Below are positions 1-7,873 of a stretch of DNA of 64,000 bases, in pieces. Source of the stretch: Wocania arenilitoris. GTDB taxonomy: Bacteria; Bacteroidota; Bacteroidia; Flavobacteriales; Flavobacteriaceae. Positions within the stretch are counted from its first letter, which is position 1. The number at the start of each line of letters is the position of its first letter. Location of the stretch: the NCBI RefSeq assembly GCF_021728535.1, contig NZ_JAKKDU010000012.1, positions 1 through 64,000 of the forward strand, written 5' to 3'. The notes below the pieces were generated by a model, which was given only the letters and a program-made list of their open reading frames with translations, made no database searches and was not told where the DNA came from. The position numbers were made by a program, and so were the translations under genes.

Positions 1-172
1 TACCCCCTTGTTTGTAGTGCGCCCATATTTTATTGACAGATCGCTCTGTAATGCCAAATACTTCACTGGCTTGTTTTTGGGTTCCTAATTTTTTCAGTAA
101 ATACTGTGCTACACGAAACCTTGTTTCTTCTTGTGCAAATTTGTTTTTTCGCTTCTCTATACGTGTTTTCAT
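1..172 (-). CDS. Transposase-like N-terminal helix-turn-helix protein (partial)
   Basis: The gene starts at an ATG at 172 and runs off the left edge, so only about 57 residues are visible. The peptide is very basic (MKTRIEKRKNKFAQEE...) and continues into a helix-turn-helix of the type TQKQASEVFGITERSVNKIW followed by AHYKQGG. That pattern, an HTH ending in a 'W..Y..GG' turn, is what I know from N-termini of IS630-like and other DDE transposases. The catalytic part is outside the window, so family and intactness cannot be judged. A sequence-specific regulator with a similar HTH is the main alternative. Confidence 0.5.
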   Translation of the reverse strand, partial: MKTRIEKRKNKFAQEETRFRVAQYLLKKLGTQKQASEVFGITERSVNKIWAHYKQGG

Positions 173-659
173 TTACTAAAGATAGTAAAAACAACTATAA
201 CAAGAACTAATTTATACTCTTATTAATATATCTTATTTGAATGGTAGTTATACACAAAAGCACAAAGGCTTTGGTAGTGTTTTTTACCTCTAATAAAAAC
301 GCTGTTGAAGTTTGTGGAGTCCTCAATTTTTACTTATGCTGAAACTTAAACCTAATATTAAATTAAACTATAGTTATATTAACCTTGTAGTGACTTACTA
401 CAAAATCTAACTTAAATCAACTAGAAATAAACATATCAAAAATACATTTAACTGTATTTTTAAAAGTAACAATTGTTACAATATATAAACTAAAAAACGC
501 TGTTTTTCTTAATTAATAATAGAGTTTATTTTTATATATTCTCATTATTTAAAAAAACTTATCTTTTTTATTTATATATAATTTTTATGATTTAGACACA
601 CACACAAAAAAAAAGTCACAAAAATTTTTATTTATTTAAAGAACTTATCTTGACTTTTT
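173..659. other. AT-rich intergenic region with small palindromes
   Basis: No coding sequence is convincing in this 487-base stretch. It holds a perfect 14-bp palindrome GTAACAATTGTTAC at 466-479, a 7-bp inverted repeat TTGTAGT/ACTACAA at 385-391/397-403, and at its right edge (641-667) one end of the dispersed MITE-like repeat described at 29069-29230. It lies upstream of the transposase-like gene and downstream of pruA, so the palindromes could belong to the promoter or end of a mobile element; nothing more specific can be said. Confidence 0.4.
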
Positions 660-2312
660 CTATTTCCCAAAAAAAATGCCTGAAAATTCACCCAAAAAAG
701 GATAACGATAATCTGTAGGCGTAACAAAAGTTTCTTTTATCATTCTTGGCGACACCCAACGTAATAAGTTTTGGGCGCTACCAGCTTTATCGTTTGTTCC
801 AGAGGCACGAGCGCCACCAAATGGTTGTTGCCCAACAACGGCTCCCGTTGGTTTATCATTAATATAAAAGTTTCCGGCAGCGTTTTGTAACGCTTCGGTT
901 GCTTGTGTTATGGCATATCTGTCGGTTGCTAAAACAGCACCTGTTAAGGCATATTCACTAGTTTCATCAACCAATTTTAGAGTTTCCGTATAAGTATCAT
1001 CTTCATAAACATAAATGGTAATTACTGGTCCAAACAACTCGGTACACATAGTTGTATATTTAGGATTTTTAGTAACAATAACTGTAGGCTCAATAAAGTA
1101 GCCTTTGCTTTTATTGTAACCACCACCAACAATAATTTCTGCTTCAGTATCTGCTTTGGCAGCATCAATATATTTTGCCAATTTATCAAAAGAACCTTCG
1201 TGAATTACAGCGGTAATAAAATTACTTAAATCTTCTGGAGAGCCCATTTTAAATGAGTTAACATCTTCAATAACATATTTTTTTACATCTGCCCAAAGAC
1301 TCTGTGGAATATAGGCTCTTGAAGCTGCACTACATTTTTGCCCTTGAAACTCAAAAGCGCCACGAACAATAGCAGTTGCTACTTGTTTTGCATTAGCCGA
1401 TTTATGAGCGATAATAAAATCTTTACCACCAGTTTCTCCAACAATTCTTGGGTAAGTTTTATAGTTATGAATGTTATTACCTATTTGTTTCCAAAGTTCT
1501 TTAAAAATGAATGTTGAACCTGTAAAGTGTAATCCAGAAAAATCTGGGCTCGCCAATACAGTATCAGTAATCATTACTGGGTCTCCAAAAACAACATTAA
1601 TAACACCGGCAGGAACACCAGCTTCTTTAAATACATCCATAATAACTTTTGCAGAATATATTTGGCTATCACTTGGTTTCCAAACCACAACATTACCCAT
1701 TAATGCCATACATGCTGGTAAGTTTCCCGCAATGGCAGTAAAGTTAAAAGGTGTAACGGCATAGGTAAACCCTTCTAGTGGGCGATACTCAATGCGATTC
1801 CAAGCATCGCTTGTGCTTTCTGGTTGCTCATGGTAAATGTCCGTCATAAACTGAACATTAAAACGTAAAAAATCAATCAACTCACAAGCCGCATCAATTT
1901 CGGCCTGATGAACCGTTTTAGACTGCGCTATCATGGTTGCCGCATTTATTTTAGCACGGTAAGGACCAGCAATTAGTTCAGCAGCTTTTAAAAAAATACC
2001 AGCACGTTGCTCCCATGGCATTTGCGACCATGTTTTTCTGGCTTCTAAAGCGGTAGCAATAGCGTCTTCAACATGCTTTTTTTCTGCTAAATGATAGGTT
2101 CCAACAACGTGTTTATGGTCGTGTGGAGGCGACATGGTTCTGGTATTTCTAGTAGTAACATCCTGTCCATTAATGTACATTGGTACATCAATTTTACTAT
2201 TAAACATGGTTTTGTATGCACTAAGAACTGCTTCACGCTCTGGAGACCCAGGAGCATATCCTTTAACAGGTTCGTTTATCGCTACTGGCACATTAAAAAA
2301 TCCTTTTCCCAT
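660..2312 (-). CDS. pruA: L-glutamate gamma-semialdehyde (1-pyrroline-5-carboxylate) dehydrogenase
   Basis: This cytoplasmic aldehyde dehydrogenase oxidises glutamate gamma-semialdehyde to glutamate with NAD+, the second step of proline catabolism. The 550-residue protein shows the ALDH fold: substrate/cofactor segment 'TPFNFTAIAGNLP', catalytic Glu at about residue 293 (VGETGGKDF) and catalytic Cys at about residue 327 (FQGQKCSAASR). The N-terminal form (NVPVAINEPVKGYAPGSPER) is that of the stand-alone enzyme, not the PutA fusion. No proline dehydrogenase gene is adjacent. A likely -7 box, TAAATTTG, lies on the minus strand at 2354-2361. The last nine or so residues (EFSGIFFGK), read after a usual-looking 'TDYRYPFLG' end, coincide with a dispersed repeat and may be an acquired tail. 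Confidence 0.95.
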   Translation of the reverse strand: MGKGFFNVPVAINEPVKGYAPGSPEREAVLSAYKTMFNSKIDVPMYINGQDVTTRNTRTMSPPHDHKHVVGTYHLAEKKHVEDAIATALEARKTWSQMPWEQRAGIFLKAAELIAGPYRAKINAATMIAQSKTVHQAEIDAACELIDFLRFNVQFMTDIYHEQPESTSDAWNRIEYRPLEGFTYAVTPFNFTAIAGNLPACMALMGNVVVWKPSDSQIYSAKVIMDVFKEAGVPAGVINVVFGDPVMITDTVLASPDFSGLHFTGSTFIFKELWKQIGNNIHNYKTYPRIVGETGGKDFIIAHKSANAKQVATAIVRGAFEFQGQKCSAASRAYIPQSLWADVKKYVIEDVNSFKMGSPEDLSNFITAVIHEGSFDKLAKYIDAAKADTEAEIIVGGGYNKSKGYFIEPTVIVTKNPKYTTMCTELFGPVITIYVYEDDTYTETLKLVDETSEYALTGAVLATDRYAITQATEALQNAAGNFYINDKPTGAVVGQQPFGGARASGTNDKAGSAQNLLRWVSPRMIKETFVTPTDYRYPFLGEFSGIFFGK

Positions 2313-2462
2313 TATATTTGTGTGTTTTTATTGAATTGTCAAAAAATGAGCTGCAAATTTACGAATTTTATAATCATTTATATCGAGCGACAAGTATTAA
2401 ATCGAAGTTAATATTTGTTTATTTTTTGTAAGTTGCCAAACCGTTTTAAGACTACAGATTTT

Positions 2463-3188
2463 ATGTGTACAGTAACTTTAATTTATAAGGGCAAAAATGA
2501 TTTTGTGCTAACTTCAAATCGAGATGAAGCACCAAATAGAACGTCTTTAAAGCCAGAAATTTATGCTATTAATAATACTAAAGTGTTGTTTCCTAAAGAT
2601 GAATTTTCTGGAGGAACTTGGATTGGCGCAAGTGAAAAAAACCGAGTGGTTTGTGTGCTTAACGGTGCTTTTAAGTTTCATAAACGCAAATCTAAGTATA
2701 GATTAAGTAGAGGTATAGTAGCTAATGATTTTTTGATTACTGATGATATCATTAAAACCATTGAAAATTATAATTTTGATGATATTGAACCTTTTACGAT
2801 TGTTATTGTAGATTGGAATTTTGACTTAAAATTTCATGAATTAGTTTGGGATGGAACTAACACATATTTTACTGAATTACCTTTAGAAACTAAAATTTGG
2901 TCATCTTCAACCTTGTATTCAAAGGCTATGAAATCTGAACGTTTAAAATGGTTTGAAGATTTTAAAACAGATAATATTTTAGATAAAAATACATTACTAA
3001 TATTTCATAAAACTGCTGGAAAAAATAATGATGATTATGGTGTAATAATGAATCGCGGCTTTGTAAAAACAACAAGTATTACACAAATTGAAAAGTCTGC
3101 TAATAACCTAATAATGCATTACGAAAGTCTTGTGGATAATACGGTTACAACAAAAAACTTCTATAGCCCACAGGTAGTAAATGAATAA
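2463..3188 (+). CDS. TANGO2/NRDE family protein
   Basis: The protein begins MCTVTLIY and carries the family signature 'TSNRDEAPNRTS' near residue 20, followed by 'FPKDEFSGGTWIGAS'. I start it at 2463 rather than at the upstream in-frame ATG at 2415 because the family begins Met-Cys; the second-residue Cys would become N-terminal after Met removal, as in Ntn-hydrolase-like folds. It is about 241 residues and has no signal peptide. Eukaryotic TANGO2 has been linked to haem/lipid handling and Golgi organisation, but the bacterial biochemical role is not established. Its stop overlaps the start of the next gene by 8 bases, so the two are probably translated together. Confidence 0.8.
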   Translation: MCTVTLIYKGKNDFVLTSNRDEAPNRTSLKPEIYAINNTKVLFPKDEFSGGTWIGASEKNRVVCVLNGAFKFHKRKSKYRLSRGIVANDFLITDDIIKTIENYNFDDIEPFTIVIVDWNFDLKFHELVWDGTNTYFTELPLETKIWSSSTLYSKAMKSERLKWFEDFKTDNILDKNTLLIFHKTAGKNNDDYGVIMNRGFVKTTSITQIEKSANNLIMHYESLVDNTVTTKNFYSPQVVNE

Positions 3189-4173
3189 TTCTGGTATTAT
3201 TTTAACACTTGCCTATCCAGATACTATTGTTATGGTTTCTGAAGAATGGTTTTCTCCGTTTTTACGTTATTTAGGTGTTGGTAAAAAGAATTATTTAAGA
3301 GCAGGACATGCTGCTCTAGTCTTAATTGATAAAAAAACAGGTGCCCTAGAATATCATGATTTTGGACGCTACATTACCCCAGAACCTAACGGTCGAGTAA
3401 GAGGTAGTGATACCGATAATGAATTACATTTTTCGTTAAAAGCAAAGATAGAAAATGATACTATTACAAATTTAGATGCCATTTTAGAGTTTTTAGCAAC
3501 ACATCCAAAAATAACACATGGCGATGGTAAATTAGTAGCATCCGTTTGTAATGCCGTGGATTACAGAAAAGCACGAACCCATATTACCAAAATGCAAAAC
3601 AAACATTTTATACGTTATGCAGCGTTTATAAAAGATGCTTGTAATTGCGCTCGTTTTGTAACCGATACGTTGATTGCATCGGTAACAGATTTAGAAATTA
3701 AAAAGAAACTTGAAAATTCTAAATGGTTTACACCAAGTACGGTTGGTAATGTTCTGCTTGCCGATACTGAAAATCATACTTTTGAAGTCAGTGAAACTGG
3801 TGAAATTTCTAAATTTAAAGGCTCTCAAAAAAGTGAAAATGTACGTTGTTTTTTAGATAAGCTAAAGGATTATAAAGTTAATTTGAAAGGAACACAACAC
3901 CCAAAACCAGTTGAAGGTTTGCATGAAAAAGCACAATGGTTATCTGGAATTGCTGCTGGTGCGTGGTTTGAATTGCACGATTTGGGAAATAAAACCAAAT
4001 ACCGCTTTAAGCGTATTTCACCTTATGGGAATATTGATTGCGATGCTATTTTTAAAGTTAAAGATGCTACTTTTGATTATAATTTAGAATATCAATTTGT
4101 GCATTACTCTAATTGTAAGTTTTTTAATATTGAGCAAAATGGGAAGGTTTTTAGGTTTGAACGGAAGTGTTGA
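3181..4173 (+). CDS. Unknown flavobacterial protein, possible permuted papain-like fold
   Basis: A 330-residue protein overlapping the preceding TANGO2-like gene by 8 bases. It resembles uncharacterised proteins that I associate with Flavobacteriaceae (DUF6695-like, recalled, not searched). Visible features are 'RAGHAALVLIDKKTG' followed by 'YHDFGRYITPE' near residues 40-65, and 'IKDACNCARFVTDTLI' near residue 160. A His-containing strand followed later by a Cys at a helix start (ACNCARFV) is the order seen in permuted NlpC/P60 or LRAT-like hydrolases; this is inference. No signal peptide or membrane helix is seen. Coupling with the NRDE gene suggests a shared, unknown task. Confidence 0.6.
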   Translation: MNNSGIILTLAYPDTIVMVSEEWFSPFLRYLGVGKKNYLRAGHAALVLIDKKTGALEYHDFGRYITPEPNGRVRGSDTDNELHFSLKAKIENDTITNLDAILEFLATHPKITHGDGKLVASVCNAVDYRKARTHITKMQNKHFIRYAAFIKDACNCARFVTDTLIASVTDLEIKKKLENSKWFTPSTVGNVLLADTENHTFEVSETGEISKFKGSQKSENVRCFLDKLKDYKVNLKGTQHPKPVEGLHEKAQWLSGIAAGAWFELHDLGNKTKYRFKRISPYGNIDCDAIFKVKDATFDYNLEYQFVHYSNCKFFNIEQNGKVFRFERKC

Positions 4174-4179
4174 TTTTTT

Positions 4180-4213
4180 CGTCATTCTGAGGGAGGTACT
4201 ACTGCAAGAATCT
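4180..4213. repeat. REP-like dispersed repeat, left copy
   Basis: The sequence starts CGTCATTCTGAGGGAGG and ends AAGAATCT, matching the 'CGTCATTNYGAG...AATCT' repeat that is scattered through many Bacteroidota genomes. A related copy in inverted orientation lies at 4544-4576, and a third, lone copy at 13063-13092. The 4180 and 4544 copies frame a dead GIY-YIG gene. The assignment to a REP-like class is from memory of such genomes, and the alignment between copies is imperfect. Confidence 0.55.
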
Positions 4214-4233
4214 GTTTAAAACAGGTTTTAATT

Positions 4234-4537
4234 ATGAAACAATCTTATGTGTAAATAGCAACCAACAAGAACAACACTGTTTTGCATACTGGAGTTTCAA
4301 GTGACTTAGTTAAACGTATGTGTCAACCATTAGTCAAAAACGTTTAAAGTTTTTTTAGCAAAGTATAATTGCGATAAATTAATGCATTTTGAAGCTTTCA
4401 ATTTTATTGAAATGACTACTAAAAGAGAGAAACAGATTAAGAAGTATTAGCGAATTAAAAAGATTAAGTTAATTTAAGAAGATAGCTCAGAATGGAATGA
4501 CTTATTTGATGGTTGTTTTATTTTGGGTAAAACTTAA
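4234..4537 (+). pseudogene. GIY-YIG endonuclease-like pseudogene (URI domain)
   Basis: From an ATG at 4234 the frame reads MKQSYV, a stop TAA, then IATNKNNTVLHTGVSSDLVK, which is the GIY-YIG N-terminus ('YVYI.TNK.NTVLYTGV...L..R') with the second Tyr codon changed to a stop. After damage between about 4320 and 4385 the same family resumes as NAFEAFNFIEMTTKREKQIK and ends near '..SEWNDLFDGCF' at 4537. Several stops lie inside. Intact relatives are about 90-100 residues, so this is one complete but dead copy. It sits between two inverted REP-like repeats, a neighbourhood I know for such genes in Bacteroidota. Confidence 0.7.
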
Positions 4538-4543
4538 ATTAAT

Positions 4544-4576
4544 GAGATTACCCCGTCGCACACTACTCGCAATAAC
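4544..4576. repeat. REP-like dispersed repeat, right copy (inverted)
   Basis: Read on the minus strand it begins GTTATTGCGAG and ends GGTAATCTC, an inverted, diverged copy of the repeat at 4180-4213. Together the two frame the GIY-YIG pseudogene. Confidence 0.5.
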
Positions 4577-4610
4577 AGCTTTTACTACAGTTACTAAAAA
4601 TTAAAGACTT

Positions 4611-4997
4611 CTAGTTTATAGCAAAAGGAGCACTTAACTTAAAAGTTGGAATAGTAACTTGAAACTTTTTGGTAGTAGTAAAGTTTACCATACTATAAAA
4701 ACCTTGCATAGCCCCAAAAGGTGAGGTTAATAAGCAACCCGAAGTATAGGTGTGCGATTCGCCTGGTTTTAAAACAGGTTTTTCGCCAATAACACCTTCA
4801 CCAGTTACAATTTCAACATTATTAAGAGCATCCATGATTTCCCAGTGGCGCGCATAAAGCTGCACTGAGTCTTTACTTTGGTTTTCGATTGTAACCGTAT
4901 ATCCAAAGGCGTATTGTATTTTATAGTTTTTATAAAACGAGCCTTCGAAATTGGTTTCGACCGAAATTTTTATGCCACTTGTAACTTGTTGAACCAT
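4611..4997 (-). CDS. apaG: ApaG/DUF525 family protein
   Basis: A 128-residue single-domain beta-sandwich protein. Typical ApaG features are 'YAFGYTVTIENQS' near residue 30, 'LYARHWEIMDA', the glycine motif 'GEGVIGEKPVLKPGE' near residue 80, and 'TSGCLLTSPFGAMQGFYSM'. The length is that of the family. ApaG has been tied to cobalt/magnesium phenotypes and diadenosine tetraphosphate levels in enterobacteria; its molecular function is not firmly known. It lies upstream on the minus strand from the T9SS plug gene with about 250 bases of sequence including its promoter region between it and the repeats, and is probably its own unit. Confidence 0.9.
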   Translation of the reverse strand: MVQQVTSGIKISVETNFEGSFYKNYKIQYAFGYTVTIENQSKDSVQLYARHWEIMDALNNVEIVTGEGVIGEKPVLKPGESHTYTSGCLLTSPFGAMQGFYSMVNFTTTKKFQVTIPTFKLSAPFAIN

Positions 4998-5104
4998 GTT
5001 AACTGTTGATAGACAATATGTTTAGTCGGCTAAAATAATGAATATTAGATTTAGAATAACAAAATTTAACACCAATGATTGAAAATATTAGTTAAACGGT
5101 GCAT

Positions 5105-6352
5105 TTAATTAGAGATATTGACCGATGTACCCTCGCCTAAGCCAATAATTTTGTCGTAGCGGGCGCCTAAATCTCTGTAATACACAATAACTTTGTAATT
5201 ATTCTCGGTTTGGTAAAAGTTGCCACTAATAGCGCCTTCATCTAGAACACCATTATTTACAACAACATATTTGTAGTTGTAAAAACCTTGTTTTAGTAAA
5301 ACAGGTTTAGTGAATATTTTGTCGTATTCATCGTATTCCATTCGGGTGTTTTCTTCAAAAGCATAATTGTTAAAATTACCATATAAATAAATGGATTTAT
5401 CTTTTAAATCATTATTGGCAATTAACGAAAAATGCACCCAAACGTAGTCTGCCTCAATACTTGGGTCTTGGGCATCTATATTGGTTACTAAATAGTTTCC
5501 GTTAATATCTGGGTTATAGGTGTATGGTCTGCTAGCTCTTTCGGTATTAGTAAATAAATAATTATGATATAAATCTTGTAAATCTATCCGTTGCACACCA
5601 ATATTTGCAGCTCTTATATCTTTGTTTTCAAAATATAAATATTCATTTCCTCCCCAAAAACTAGATTCTATATCGTATTTGTACATAAGTTTATTCCCTA
5701 TTGTAAATTGAGGTTTTAAATTAGAAATGGCTGTATTTAAATTATTGTTTTGAACCATTACTATTTTCACATTTTGTTTGGGGTTGTTAAATTGCATATT
5801 ACGTGGTGATATGGCAATTTCTAAACGCTGTTTTTCTTCAATAAATTGTACATCCCTTGAGCGTTTTATACTAACCCCAACATTAGATTTATCTTCGTAA
5901 ATCATAAATTTTCTCGAAAAAACAAGTTCATCATCATCATTAAAAATGCTTATAAGGTAGTTACCCGTAACTTTTAAACGTCTGGTTTGCGCATTGGGTA
6001 TAGTAAGTTTGTAATGCGAATATATTTGATACGTGTTTAGTGAGTTTTCGTAATTTCTAATACGCTGATTATCAAAACCATCTAAGTATTCATATTTAAT
6101 TAGCTCAGAAGGTGTCCAATCAAAATTAAAATGCTCAATTTTATAGTAAAAATCTTCTTCATCGCCATTTAAAGCATCAAATTCTAAAATAACCTGCTCA
6201 CCTAGCTTTAAAACAGGTAATTGGCTTTCTCTAGTGTTTCCTTTAAAAGCAATGGTTTTAATATAATCTGGTGGATTAACTTCTTCAACTTGAGAAAAGG
6301 TTAATAATGGGATAAATAAAAAAATAATATTTTGTTTAAACTTCAATAGCAT
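5105..6352 (-). CDS. Type IX secretion system plug protein (DUF5103)
   Basis: A 415-residue secreted protein with a clear signal peptide (MLLKFKQNIIFLFIPLLTFS, cleaved near residue 20). The following sequence, with 'NPPDYIKTIAFKG', 'LKLGEQVILEFDAL' and 'FNFDWTPSELIKYEYLDGFD', matches the DUF5103 family. Members were found as the plug that closes the SprA translocon of the type IX secretion system from the periplasmic side. This is consistent with a gliding or enzyme-secreting flavobacterium. It is transcribed divergently from nqrA, with about 165 bases between the coding starts. Confidence 0.88.
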   Translation of the reverse strand: MLLKFKQNIIFLFIPLLTFSQVEEVNPPDYIKTIAFKGNTRESQLPVLKLGEQVILEFDALNGDEEDFYYKIEHFNFDWTPSELIKYEYLDGFDNQRIRNYENSLNTYQIYSHYKLTIPNAQTRRLKVTGNYLISIFNDDDELVFSRKFMIYEDKSNVGVSIKRSRDVQFIEEKQRLEIAISPRNMQFNNPKQNVKIVMVQNNNLNTAISNLKPQFTIGNKLMYKYDIESSFWGGNEYLYFENKDIRAANIGVQRIDLQDLYHNYLFTNTERASRPYTYNPDINGNYLVTNIDAQDPSIEADYVWVHFSLIANNDLKDKSIYLYGNFNNYAFEENTRMEYDEYDKIFTKPVLLKQGFYNYKYVVVNNGVLDEGAISGNFYQTENNYKVIVYYRDLGARYDKIIGLGEGTSVNISN

Positions 6353-6472
6353 TTTTGAGTTAATTTTTGCATAAAGATAAACAAATATAATGCCTAAGTT
6401 CTTTTTATTATTTAGAATAGGTATAAATAATAAAGATGAATGTTTTTGAATGAATTTTTAGTGTTTTATTCG

Positions 6473-6480
6473 TATTTTTG
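6473..6480 (+). promoter_or_regulatory. -7 box of the nqr operon
   Basis: TATTTTTG matches the Bacteroidota -7 consensus TAnnTTTG and lies 38 bases before the nqrA start at 6518. No -33 TTTG at ideal spacing is obvious; the nearest, TTTTTG at 6443-6448, is slightly too far away. Confidence 0.5.
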
Positions 6481-6517
6481 CACGGATTTTTACACAACTA
6501 ATTTCAATAAAAAAAAT

Positions 6518-7873
6518 ATGTCAAACGACATTCGTATTAAAAAGGGTCTGGACATTAAACTTATTGGTGAAGCTGAAAAAACTGTTGAACAAGCGGTTAT
6601 TAGCAACTACTACACCATAAGACCAGAAGATTTTCATGGCGTTATTCCTAAACTTGTTGCAAAAGAAGGTACTACTGTTAAAGCAGGAGGCACTTTGTTT
6701 TTTGATAAGTCTAACGAATCTGTTAAATTTTCTTCACCTGTATCTGGAAAAGTAATAGAGGTAATTCGAGGACCAAAAAGACGCATTGATGCCATAAAAA
6801 TTGAAGCTGATAAAACGCAGTCTTATGAAGATTATGGAACGTTTAATTTAGATGCAGCAAGTGCTGATGATCTTAAAGCTCATTTATTAGTATCTGGATG
6901 TTGGCCATTTATAAAGCAACGACCTTATGATGTGATTGCTAATCCTGAAAAATTGCCAAAAGCCATTTTTATCTCAGGATATGCAAGTGCACCTTTAGCA
7001 GCAGATTTAGATTTTACGCTAAAGGGTAAGGAAGCTAAATTACAAGCTGCTGTTACAGCACTTACTAAACTTACAGAAGGTAATGTGCATGTTTCGGTTG
7101 GTAAAAAATCGAATTCGCCATTGGCTGGTTTATCTGGTGTTACATTACACAAAGTTTGTGGTCCGCATCCTTCAGGGAATGTAGGGACTCAAATTAATAA
7201 AATTGACCCTGTTAATAAAGGTGAAGTTGTTTGGACAGTAAATGCGCAAGACTTAGTAATTATAGGCGAATTGTTACTTACTGGAAAATTTAACGCAGAA
7301 CGTATTGTAGCACTAGTTGGGTCTTCAGTTGAAAAACCAAGATATTTTAAAACCATTATTGGTAGCGAAGTATCAACAATGGTTTACGATAAAGGTATTT
7401 CTAAAGATGCTAATGCGCGTATTGTTTCTGGTAATGTTTTAAGCGGAAAGCAAGTGAAACCTGATGGTAGTTTAGACTACTACAGTAATGTTATTAGCAT
7501 TATTCCTGAAGGCGATGATTACGAATTTTTTGGTTGGAATAAACCCATTTTTAATAAAATTTCTACATCAAGAGCCATGACTTTTTCTTGGTTAACTCCT
7601 AAGAAAAAATACGACTTAAATACCAATACAAATGGTGAGCATCGCGCTTTTGTAACTACTGGAACGTATGAAGAAGTTTTTCCATTAGATATTTATCCGA
7701 TGCAAATTTTAAAAGCTTGTATGTATAAAGATTTAGACGAAATGGAAGCTTTAGGAATGTACGAAGTGGCTCCCGAAGATTTTGCTTTAACAGAATTTGT
7801 TTGTGTGTCTAAACAACCACATCAAAAGATTATAAGAGAAGGTTTAGACTTAATGCTTAAAGAGATAGGATAA
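6518..7873 (+). CDS. nqrA: Na+-translocating NADH:quinone reductase subunit A
   Basis: First gene of the six-gene Na+-NQR operon, which couples NADH oxidation and quinone reduction to Na+ export. The start is set at 6518 (MSNDIRIKKGLDIKL), the family's usual N-terminus, rather than the longer reading frame that opens upstream at 6440 across the promoter. The protein of about 451 residues is soluble, shows the barrel-sandwich-like start 'GEAEKTVEQA...YYTIRPEDFHG' and 'VCGPHPSGNVGTQIN' typical of NqrA, and binds the quinone site with NqrB. Its stop overlaps the nqrB start (TAATG), which implies translational coupling. Confidence 0.95.
   Translation: MSNDIRIKKGLDIKLIGEAEKTVEQAVISNYYTIRPEDFHGVIPKLVAKEGTTVKAGGTLFFDKSNESVKFSSPVSGKVIEVIRGPKRRIDAIKIEADKTQSYEDYGTFNLDAASADDLKAHLLVSGCWPFIKQRPYDVIANPEKLPKAIFISGYASAPLAADLDFTLKGKEAKLQAAVTALTKLTEGNVHVSVGKKSNSPLAGLSGVTLHKVCGPHPSGNVGTQINKIDPVNKGEVVWTVNAQDLVIIGELLLTGKFNAERIVALVGSSVEKPRYFKTIIGSEVSTMVYDKGISKDANARIVSGNVLSGKQVKPDGSLDYYSNVISIIPEGDDYEFFGWNKPIFNKISTSRAMTFSWLTPKKKYDLNTNTNGEHRAFVTTGTYEEVFPLDIYPMQILKACMYKDLDEMEALGMYEVAPEDFALTEFVCVSKQPHQKIIREGLDLMLKEIG

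Noticed and set aside
4234-4537. Use of TAA as a sense codon in the GIY-YIG frame
   Set aside because: All intact genes in the window end with ordinary stops including TAA, and the frame has further stops and damaged segments.
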